DNA of 64,000 nt, taken from Malikia granosa. GTDB taxonomy: Bacteria; Pseudomonadota; Gammaproteobacteria; Burkholderiales; Burkholderiaceae_C. The notes beneath the pieces are model-generated. The model was not told the DNA's origin. It did not search any database and saw only the letters and a list, made by a program, of their open reading frames with translations. Location of the stretch: the NCBI RefSeq assembly GCF_002980595.1, contig NZ_PVLQ01000012.1, positions 124,001 through 188,000 of the forward strand, written 5' to 3'. Position numbers and translations under genes: made by a program. Positions within the stretch are counted from its first letter, which is position 1; each line of letters starts with the position of its first letter. Positions 57,762-64,000 of this stretch are shown here, in pieces.

Positions 57762-60719
57762 TCAGGCCTCGAAGGGCAGCTTCAGCGCGCTCAGGTCACG
57801 CCGCGTCTCGACCAGGATCAGCGGGCCTTCGTCGACCAGCACCACCGGCTTGGGTTCGCGCGGCACATGGACCGGCTTGGGTTCGGCGGCGATCGCCGCT
57901 TGCACCTGCGCCACCTTGTCGGCATCGGACTGGACCCATTCCAGGCCGACCCCCTGTGCCAGCGCCGACAGCTCGTCGATCGCCAGGCGGTAGGCCCCGA
58001 CGGCAGGCGCTGCCGCCACCGGTTCTGCTGCAACCGGGGCCTGGACCGGAGCGGGGGCCACTGCAGGCGCCGCTTCGGCCACGACCGGCTGGCTGGCCTC
58101 GACCGGCAGCACTTCTGCTGCTGCTGCTGCTGCTGCCATGTCGACTTGTTGCGTGGCGACCTGTTCGAGCGGTGCCTCGACTTCAGCCACTGCGCTGGCG
58201 GCAGCGGGCTTGAAGTAGGAGCGCGGTGCTGCAGCGCCGGTTTCCGCCGCTACCGGCTCGGTGGCCTGGGCGTCGGCTTCCTCGCTCGAAGCCGGTGCGC
58301 CTTCGCCACGCGAGCGACGGTCGCGGCCGTAGCGGTCGCGGCTGCGGCGCTCGCGCGGAGCGCGCGGCTCTGCCTGCCCGGCCTCGGTCTTGCCCGCTTC
58401 GTCGCCAGTTTCGGTGCTTTCCTGCACCGGGGTCTTGGTGGCTTGGCCGGCCTCGACGTCAGCCGCGGGTGCATTGCGGCGCCCCTCGTTGCGCGGACCG
58501 CGACGACGGCCTTCGCCGCGTTCGCGGCGGCCTTCGGCCGGGGCGCTGCCCTCGGCCGCTTCGGTCGTTGCAGCACCGTTCTCGAGGTTCACTGCCACAG
58601 CTTCCGTGGCGGCGATCTCGGTGCGGGTCTCGGGACGGGCGTCACGGCGGCCTTCGCGGCGCGCTTCGCCACGGCCTTCGCGGCTTTCGCGACCTTCACG
58701 GCCTTCGCGCGGCTCGGCAGTCCTGCCTTCGACGCGGTTGCGCTCGTTGCGGCGGCCTTCGCCGCTGCGCTCGCCCTGGGCCTGACGCTCGCCGTTGCGG
58801 CTGTCGAGCGAGCGCTCGCCACGCTCGCCGCGGCCATTGCGGTTGCCGCGCTCGGCGCGTTCTCCACGTTCACCGCGATTGCCACGGTTGTCGCTGCGGG
58901 GCTCGCGGGCGGCCGGCGCTGCCGCCGGGGCCGGGCTCGGGCTCGCGGCAGCCGGGGTGGCCACCGGTGCCAGCGCCGGTGCGATGCCGAACAGGCGCTT
59001 GAGCCAGGCCATGAAGCCGGTCTCGGGTGCTTGCACCGCACGTGCCGGAGCGGCGACAGCCACCGGTGCCGTCACTGGTGCGACGACCTCGGGCTTGGGC
59101 GCCGCGACCGGGGCCGGCGCGTCGGGCAGCACGCCTTTGATCACCGGCTCCTGCTTGTTGGTGCGTTCCTGGCTGCGGCGCGTGAAGGTCGCCACGTCCT
59201 CGACTTCCTCGGCCATCTTGTAGCTCGCGTCGAGCTGCTCCAGGCGCGGGTCCTCGTGCTTGAGGCGCTCGAGCTTGTAGTGCGGCGTGTCGAGCGACTT
59301 GTTCGGCACCAGCAGCACGCTGACGCGCTGCTTGAGCTCGATCTTGGTGATCTCGGTGCGCTTCTCGTTGAGCAGGAAGCTCGCGACCTCGACCGGCACT
59401 TGCACCAGCACGGCGGCCGTGCTGTCCTTGAGCGATTCCTCCTGGATGATGCGCAGGATCTGCAGCGCCGAGCTTTCGGTGTCGCGGATATGGCCGGAGC
59501 CGCCGCAGCGCGGGCAGGGGATGGAGGCGCCTTCGTTCAGGGCCGGGCGCAGGCGCTGGCGGCTCATCTCGAGCAGGCCGAACTTGCTGATCGAGCCGAA
59601 CTGCACGCGCGCGCGGTCCTGGCGCAGCGCGTCGCGCAGGCGGTTCTCGACCTCGCGCCGGTTGCGCGACTCTTCCATGTCGATGAAGTCGATCACGATC
59701 AGGCCGCCGAGGTCGCGCAGGCGGGCCTGGCGTGCCACCTCGTCGGCGGCCTCGAGGTTGGTGCGGGTCGCGGTCTCCTCGATGTCGCCGCCCTTGATCG
59801 AGCGCGCCGAGTTGACGTCGACCGCGACCAGCGCCTCGGTCTGGTCGATCACGATCGCGCCGCCGCTGGGCAGGGTCACGGTGCGGCTGTAGGCGGTCTC
59901 GATCTGGTGCTCGATCTGGAAGCGCGAGAACAGCGGCGCATCATCGCGGTAGCGCTTGACGCGGTGCTCCTGCTCCGGCATCACATGCGCCATGAACTGG
60001 TGCGCCTGCTCGAAGATGTCGTCGGTGTCGATCAGGATCTCGCCGATGTCGGCGTTGAAGTAGTCGCGGATGGCGCGGATCACCAGGCTCGATTCCTGGT
60101 AGATCAGGAAGGCGCCCTTGCCGCTCTTGGCGGCGCCGTCGATCGCGTTCCACAGTTTCAGCAGGTAGTTCAGGTCCCACTGCAGCTCGCCCGCCTCGCG
60201 GCCGATGCCGGCGGTGCGCGCGATGATGCTCATGCCGTTCGGGTACTCGAGCTGTTCGAGCGCAGCCTTCAGTTCGGCCCGGTCCTCGCCCTCGATGCGC
60301 CGGCTCACGCCGCCGCCGCGCGGGTTGTTCGGCATCAGCACGACATAGCGGCCGGCCAGGCTGACGAAGGTGGTCAGCGCCGCGCCCTTGTTGCCGCGCT
60401 CTTCCTTCTCGACCTGGACCAGCAGCTCCTGGCCTTCGCGGATCACGTCCTGGATGCGTGCCTGCGAGGGCGAGGTGCCGCCCTGGAAATACTGGCGCGA
60501 GATTTCCTTGAACGGCAAGAAGCCGTGGCGGTCCTCGCCGTAGTCGACGAAGCAGGCCTCCAGCGAAGGCTCGACGCGCGTGACGACGGCCTTGTAGATA
60601 TTGCCCTTGCGCTGCTCGCGCCCTTCGATTTCGATCTCGTAGTCGAGCAGCTTCTGCCCGTCGACGATGGCCAGGCGGCGTTCTTCGGCCTGCGTGGCAT
60701 TGATCAACATGCGCTTCAT
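57762..60719 (-). CDS. rne: Ribonuclease E
   Basis: RNase E is the main endonuclease of mRNA decay and rRNA/tRNA processing and the degradosome scaffold. The 985-residue protein has the S1 domain (about 35-125), catalytic Asp301 (AVDVNS) and Asp344 (VIDFIDM), and the zinc-link Cys402/Cys405 (CPRCGGSG). After about residue 510 it is low-complexity: Pro/Ala-rich, then Arg/Glu/Gly-rich (repeated RGER/RRE motifs), then Ala-rich. This fits a disordered scaffold and RNA-binding half. AAGAGGAA lies upstream of the ATG. A long leader suggests the autoregulation known for rne. Confidence 0.96.
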   Translation of the reverse strand: MKRMLINATQAEERRLAIVDGQKLLDYEIEIEGREQRKGNIYKAVVTRVEPSLEACFVDYGEDRHGFLPFKEISRQYFQGGTSPSQARIQDVIREGQELLVQVEKEERGNKGAALTTFVSLAGRYVVLMPNNPRGGGVSRRIEGEDRAELKAALEQLEYPNGMSIIARTAGIGREAGELQWDLNYLLKLWNAIDGAAKSGKGAFLIYQESSLVIRAIRDYFNADIGEILIDTDDIFEQAHQFMAHVMPEQEHRVKRYRDDAPLFSRFQIEHQIETAYSRTVTLPSGGAIVIDQTEALVAVDVNSARSIKGGDIEETATRTNLEAADEVARQARLRDLGGLIVIDFIDMEESRNRREVENRLRDALRQDRARVQFGSISKFGLLEMSRQRLRPALNEGASIPCPRCGGSGHIRDTESSALQILRIIQEESLKDSTAAVLVQVPVEVASFLLNEKRTEITKIELKQRVSVLLVPNKSLDTPHYKLERLKHEDPRLEQLDASYKMAEEVEDVATFTRRSQERTNKQEPVIKGVLPDAPAPVAAPKPEVVAPVTAPVAVAAPARAVQAPETGFMAWLKRLFGIAPALAPVATPAAASPSPAPAAAPAAREPRSDNRGNRGERGERAERGNRNGRGERGERSLDSRNGERQAQGERSGEGRRNERNRVEGRTAEPREGREGRESREGRGEARREGRRDARPETRTEIAATEAVAVNLENGAATTEAAEGSAPAEGRRERGEGRRRGPRNEGRRNAPAADVEAGQATKTPVQESTETGDEAGKTEAGQAEPRAPRERRSRDRYGRDRRSRGEGAPASSEEADAQATEPVAAETGAAAPRSYFKPAAASAVAEVEAPLEQVATQQVDMAAAAAAAEVLPVEASQPVVAEAAPAVAPAPVQAPVAAEPVAAAPAVGAYRLAIDELSALAQGVGLEWVQSDADKVAQVQAAIAAEPKPVHVPREPKPVVLVDEGPLILVETRRDLSALKLPFEA
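58115..58135 (-). repeat. (CTG)7 tract encoding polyalanine in RNase E
   Basis: Seven perfect CTG units on the plus strand encode an alanine run in the C-terminal part of RNase E. Being a trinucleotide repeat, length changes keep the frame. Confidence 0.8.
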
Positions 60720-61336
60720 GTATGCGTTCCTCTTGTCACTGACTAACAGCCCTGTCGGGCTCAAGCCGTGAACCGCAGCCGATGGCACGAACGAGGAGGA
60801 ATTGCCGGAGAGCCAGTACAAGGGGTGAGGGGCGGTGCTGCGATACCTGCAGCAAGCCGCGCGCGCTCAACCCTGGCCGGGCATGGGCGCGTGGAGTGGC
60901 GTGATCAAAGGCGGCAGGGCGGCGTGATGCACGGCGGCTGGCCTAGGGGTCTTTGGTTTCACTTCAGTCCTCGTCCAGCTCCGGCTCTGAGGCCTGCGGG
61001 CTGGACGGTTGGGGTATTCCGTATCGTGTTCGCTGTCATCGACGGCGGTTCGCCACCGGGGCGCTGCACCGGGCCGGCCAAGCCAAATCGGGCCGGGACG
61101 GGGGAGGGTGCGCTTCTGCAGTGGCTGGCAACCAATATCCGGCAAGCGGGGCGGGCTTGGAGGGCCATGCCCTTGATCGGGCCGCCTTGGCGCTCTGCCT
61201 TAAACTTCGAGGCCGATCGAGCACCTGCCCCGCAGGGGTCGGATCGAACCATTATAGTGCCCGGCGCCCGCTCAATGCGTGGACTGCACGCAGGTTTTCT
61301 GCTTCACTTCCCTTTCCTCACAGCACCCCCTCAGCC
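60720..61336. other. 617-bp divergent region between rne and rluC, with a long rne leader
   Basis: No gene is credible here. A perfect minus-strand TATAAT (plus-strand ATTATA, 61251-61256) would give a leader of about 520 nt for rne. A small hairpin AGCCC/GGGCT (60748-60761) lies about 30 bp from the rne ATG. The rest is GC-rich with no repeated unit that I can see. A promoter for rluC must also lie here. Confidence 0.55.
61251..61256 (-). promoter_or_regulatory. Candidate -10 box for rne
   Basis: A perfect TATAAT on the minus strand. The expected -35 position has no good match (nearest TTGAGC is only 13 bp away). Confidence 0.4.
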
Positions 61337-62323
61337 ATGGCATCAACGCCCCAGGTCAGACACTACACCGTAGACGCCGAGTCAGCCGGCCAGAGGCTGG
61401 ACAATTTCCTGCTGCGAGAACTCAAGGGCGTGCCCAAGACCCATGTCTACCGCATCATCCGTTCGGGCGAGGTCAGGGTCAACAAGGGGCGCGCCCAGGC
61501 CGATACGCGATTGCAGGCCGATGACCTGATTCGGGTCCCGCCGATACGCCTGTCTGAAAAGATCGAAGTGAAGCAGGAGAACCCGGCGCCCGCGCGCGAA
61601 TTCCCTGTCCTGTTCGAGGATGCCGCCTTCATGGCGATCAACAAGCCGGCTGGCATTGCTGTCCATGGTGGCAGTGGGGTTTCTTTCGGCGTGATCGAGC
61701 AATTGCGTCGTGCCCGTCCTGGATTGCCTCTGCTCGAACTGGTGCACCGGCTCGACCGTGAAACCAGCGGCATCTTGCTGGTGGCCAAGAAAAGAAGCGC
61801 GCTCAAGGCGTTGCAGGATCAGTTCCGCGAACGCGAAACCGCCAAGACCTATCTGGCCCTGGTCAAGGGGGCCTGGCCGGTGAACAAGAAGGTGATAGAC
61901 CAGCCATTGCACAAATACCTGTTGCCCGATGGCGAACGCCGCGTGCGCGTGACCCATGCCGATGATCCGGATGGCATGCGTTCGATCACGCTGGTCAAGG
62001 TGCTGGGACAGGTGCGGCCTCCTGCCGACTGGTCGGCCGGGCCGCCGCCGGTGCTGAGCCTGCTCGCCGTCACGATCAAGACCGGCCGCACGCACCAGAT
62101 CCGCGTCCACCTGGCGAGCGCCGGCCATCCGATTGCCGGCGATGACAAGTATGGCGACTTCGATTTGAATCGTGCCTTGCAAAGGAACGGGCTCAAGCGC
62201 ATGTTTCTGCACGCCTGGCAATTGGGAGTGACCCATCCGGTGTCGCAGTCTGCTCTTCAATTGCAGGCCGATTTGCCGCCCGAATTGAAGGATTGGGGCA
62301 GCGTGGCCGATTTCTTCGTATAA
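61337..62323 (+). CDS. rluC: 23S rRNA pseudouridine synthase RluC
   Basis: RluC modifies uridines 955, 2504 and 2580 of 23S rRNA in E. coli. The 328-residue protein has an N-terminal S4 RNA-binding domain (about 19-66), then the catalytic HRLDRETSGILLVAKK (137-152, Asp140) and TGRTHQIRVHLASAGHPIAGD. ATG 61337 gives a sensible length, though no ribosome-binding sequence is clear. Its TAA stop overlaps the TATAAT box of the next gene. The rne-rluC divergent pair is conserved. Confidence 0.94.
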   Translation: MASTPQVRHYTVDAESAGQRLDNFLLRELKGVPKTHVYRIIRSGEVRVNKGRAQADTRLQADDLIRVPPIRLSEKIEVKQENPAPAREFPVLFEDAAFMAINKPAGIAVHGGSGVSFGVIEQLRRARPGLPLLELVHRLDRETSGILLVAKKRSALKALQDQFRERETAKTYLALVKGAWPVNKKVIDQPLHKYLLPDGERRVRVTHADDPDGMRSITLVKVLGQVRPPADWSAGPPPVLSLLAVTIKTGRTHQIRVHLASAGHPIAGDDKYGDFDLNRALQRNGLKRMFLHAWQLGVTHPVSQSALQLQADLPPELKDWGSVADFFV

Positions 62324-62324
62324 T
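62319..62324 (+). promoter_or_regulatory. -10 box of the H-NS-type gene, overlapping the rluC stop
   Basis: A perfect TATAAT whose TAA is the rluC stop codon. The best -35 candidate, TTGGGG (62293-62298), is 20 bp upstream, longer than ideal. Confidence 0.45.
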
Positions 62325-62359
62325 CGCGGCGTTAAATCTCTTAAAGCAAGGACGTCGAC

Positions 62360-62671
62360 ATGGCAACTTATTCCGAATTGGTTTCGCAAGCCCAGGCTCT
62401 GATGGCGCAGGCCGAGCAGGTGCGCAAGCACGAACTCGCCAACGTGATCGCCGATATCAAGGCCAAGATGAAGGAATACGGCATCACGGTTGAAGACCTG
62501 GGTGCGGCATCCTCCGGCCGCAAGGGCGGCGCTGGCAAATCCAAGGCCCCGGCCAAATACCAGGGTCCGAATGGCGAGCTGTGGTCGGGCGGCCCGGGCC
62601 GCAAGCCCGAATGGGTCAAGGCTGCACTGGCAGCCGGCCAGAGCCTGGACCAATTCCTGATCAATTCCTGA
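62360..62671 (+). CDS. H-NS-family nucleoid protein
   Basis: The 103-residue protein has a helical N-terminal oligomerisation part (1-45, ALMAQAEQVRKHELANVIAD) and the C-terminal DNA-binding motif of H-NS relatives: YQGPNGELWSGGPGRKPEWV (67-86). Such proteins compact DNA and silence AT-rich acquired genes. The spacer between the domains (SSGRKGGAGKSKAPAK) is basic. It has its own promoter-like and terminator elements, so it is probably a single-gene unit. Confidence 0.93.
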   Translation: MATYSELVSQAQALMAQAEQVRKHELANVIADIKAKMKEYGITVEDLGAASSGRKGGAGKSKAPAKYQGPNGELWSGGPGRKPEWVKAALAAGQSLDQFLINS

Positions 62672-62702
62672 TCCTTGGCGGGCTTGTCGTTTCCCGTGTA
62701 AG

Positions 62703-62730
62703 AGGGCGCTTTTGCGCCCTTTTTTCTTTT
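62703..62730 (+). terminator. Intrinsic terminator after the H-NS-type gene
   Basis: Stem AGGGCGC (62703-62709)/GCGCCCT (62714-62720), TTTT loop, then TTTTTCTTTT. Confidence 0.92.
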
Positions 62731-62743
62731 TGAGATTTTCATC

Positions 62744-63403
62744 ATGCGTCCACGCCGTTTCGACCTGATCGCCTTCGACTGGGATGGCACCCTGTTCGAC
62801 TCCACCCGCCTGATCACGCTCAGCATCCAGCAGGCCGTGCGCGATGTCGGCGGCCGCGTGCCCAGCGATGCCCAGGCCTCCTACGTCATCGGCATGGGGC
62901 TGATGCAGGCCCTGGCCCATGCCGCGCCCGATGTGCCGGTCGAGCAGTACGAGCGCCTGGGCGAACGCTACCGCCATCATTACCTTGCGCGCCAGCATGA
63001 CATCAGCCTGTTCGACGGGGTCCTGCCCATGCTGGCCGATCTCAAGTCGCGCCACCACTGGCTGGCGGTGGCCACGGGAAAAAGCCGGCGCGGCCTCGAT
63101 GAGACGCTGCGCCATGTCGAGCTGCAAGGCGTGTTCGATGGCTCCCGCACCGCCGACGAGACCGCCGGCAAGCCCAGTCCGCAGATGCTGTTCGAGCTGA
63201 TGCGCGAATTCGGCGTCGAGCCCGAGCGCACCTTGATGATCGGCGATACCACCCATGACCTGCAGATGGCGCTCAATGCCGGCTGCGCCAGCCTGGGCGT
63301 CAGCTATGGCGCCCATGATCCGGCCGGCTTTGCGGCCCTGCAGCCGCTGCATGTCGCGCATTCGGTGCGCGAGCTGCACGACTGGCTCACGGCCAGCGCC
63401 TGA
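62744..63403 (+). CDS. HAD-IA family phosphatase (Gph-like)
   Basis: The 219-residue protein has HAD motif I FDWDGTLFDS (10-19), a helical cap (about 22-95), ATGKSRRGLD (motif II region), KPSPQML with the motif III lysine, and GDTTHDLQMA (motif IV). Similarity is to phosphoglycolate phosphatase and pyrophosphatase PpaX-type enzymes; a HAD gene often lies near rluC in betaproteobacteria. The substrate is not predictable. Confidence 0.87.
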   Translation: MRPRRFDLIAFDWDGTLFDSTRLITLSIQQAVRDVGGRVPSDAQASYVIGMGLMQALAHAAPDVPVEQYERLGERYRHHYLARQHDISLFDGVLPMLADLKSRHHWLAVATGKSRRGLDETLRHVELQGVFDGSRTADETAGKPSPQMLFELMREFGVEPERTLMIGDTTHDLQMALNAGCASLGVSYGAHDPAGFAALQPLHVAHSVRELHDWLTASA

Positions 63404-63509
63404 ACCGCGGCGACAGCGCGAGGCCCGCGAGCCTGCCGGCAGGGCGGGCACAATCGAGCCGATCCCAGGCCTGTCGCAGAACGGGCTTCATTTCCCCAGA
63501 GAGAACAAG

Positions 63510-64000
63510 ATGTCGGTCCAATGGTTTCCCGGTCACATGCACGCCACCAGGAAGGCGATCCTCGAGCGCGTCAAGGAGCTCGATGTCGTGGTCGAGCTGC
63601 TCGATGCGCGCCTGCCTGGCTCCAGTGCCAACCCCCTGCTCGCCGAGCTGACGGCGGGCAAGCCCACGCTCAAGGTGCTCAACAAGCAGGACCTGGCCGA
63701 TCCGGTCCGCACCGAGCAATGGCTGGCGCATTACAACGCCCGTCCCGGCACCCGGGCCATCGCGCTCGATGCCAGCGAGACCTCGCCGGCCAAGGCCATC
63801 ATCGCGGCCTGCCGCGAGCTCGCGCCGCTGCGTGGCGGCATGGCCAAGCCGCTGCGCGTGCTGATCGGCGGCATTCCCAACGTCGGCAAGTCGACCCTGG
63901 TCAATACCCTGAAAGGCAAGCGCGCGACCAAGACCGGCGACGAGGCCGGCGTGACCAAGGTCGAGCAGCGCATCGTGCTGGCCGACGACTTCTACCTCTA
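63510..64000 (+). CDS. ylqF: Ribosome biogenesis GTPase YlqF/RbgA (partial, 5' end)
   Basis: The first 163 residues of a circularly permuted GTPase are present; the frame runs off the right edge. The order of motifs is diagnostic: LDARLP (31-36), NKQD (58-61, G4) before GIPNVGKST (121-129, G1). The start MSVQWFPGHMHATRKAI is canonical. RbgA/YlqF proteins act in late 50S assembly. AGAGAGAACAAG precedes the ATG. Confidence 0.94.
   Translation, partial: MSVQWFPGHMHATRKAILERVKELDVVVELLDARLPGSSANPLLAELTAGKPTLKVLNKQDLADPVRTEQWLAHYNARPGTRAIALDASETSPAKAIIAACRELAPLRGGMAKPLRVLIGGIPNVGKSTLVNTLKGKRATKTGDEAGVTKVEQRIVLADDFYL

Noticed and set aside
58081-58140. CTG-rich tract considered as a CRISPR or other array
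   Set aside because: It is a simple in-frame trinucleotide repeat coding alanine; there are no spaced repeats or cas genes.
57156-60746. 1196-codon open frame on the plus strand opposite rne
   Set aside because: It lies antisense to RNase E, whose domains and catalytic residues are clear. High GC content and the Arg/Glu/Ala-rich repeats remove stop codons from the opposite strand; the predicted product is low-complexity with no recognisable domain.

Overview
The window is a gene-dense, high-GC chromosomal segment from a betaproteobacterium, most likely of the order Burkholderiales. The evidence is gene content and order: rpmF-plsX-fabH-fabD-fabG-acpP-fabF followed by rpoE-rseA-degP-lepA-lepB-rnc-era-recO-pdxJ-acpS-nagZ; leuC-leuD-leuB-asd-truA-trpF-trpB-trpA-accD; sdhC-sdhD-sdhA-sdhB-sdhE-gltA divergent from mdh-citE-acnB; and rne divergent from rluC. 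I cannot fix the family or genus from the sequence alone. I see no tRNA, rRNA, prophage, insertion sequence or CRISPR array.

Layout. 1-6.0 kb: the 3' end of murJ, a SirB1-like gene, purM (minus), then a tightly coupled run hda-HAD phosphatase-pcnB-folK. 6.1-13.8 kb: pdxH (minus), then yceD-rpmF and the fatty-acid cluster plsX-fabH-fabD-fabG-acpP-fabF. 13.8-24.8 kb: the sigma-E/envelope-stress genes rpoE-rseA-degP, then translation, RNA-processing, DNA-repair and cofactor genes (lepA to nagZ), many joined by ATGA stop/start overlaps. 24.8-26.3 kb: the least conserved stretch, with an orphan TRAP solute-binding protein, a 322-bp gap and a small glycine-zipper lipoprotein.

26.4-42 kb (minus): accD, trpA/B/F, truA, asd, leuB/D/C, then gltA, sdhE/B/A/D/C and a GntR regulator, so leucine, threonine/lysine/methionine and tryptophan precursors, malonyl-CoA and TCA enzymes lie side by side. 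42-47.3 kb (plus): mdh, a CitE-like gene, a small secreted protein and acnB. 47.4-50.1 kb: an uncharacterised protein, a PAS-LuxR regulator and a divergent scoAB CoA-transferase operon with a paired hairpin repeat between its genes. 50.2-57.7 kb: a DMT permease, an RluA-family synthase, recJ, an RpfE-like gene, lolC/lolD, HiPIP and bacteriohemerythrin. 57.8-64 kb: rne with a long leader, rluC, an H-NS-type protein, a HAD phosphatase and the start of ylqF/rbgA.

I found no convincing new multi-gene system. The signals most worth following are non-coding or very small: (i) every gap longer than 50 bp between leuD and accD, apart from gene-filled ones, contains a GC-rich hairpin, mostly without a U-tract; (ii) a two-copy 40-bp hairpin repeat inside scoAB with a compensatory base-pair change; (iii) an 11-bp-arm inverted repeat between the PAS-LuxR gene and scoA; (iv) a TCTTATATAAGA palindrome between gntR and mdh; (v) an unlisted 36-residue lipoprotein gene between leuC and leuD; (vi) apparent loss of rseB, with a 22-codon remnant-like ORF; and (vii) absence of fimV, folC and the hda-linked permease from places where related genomes carry them.
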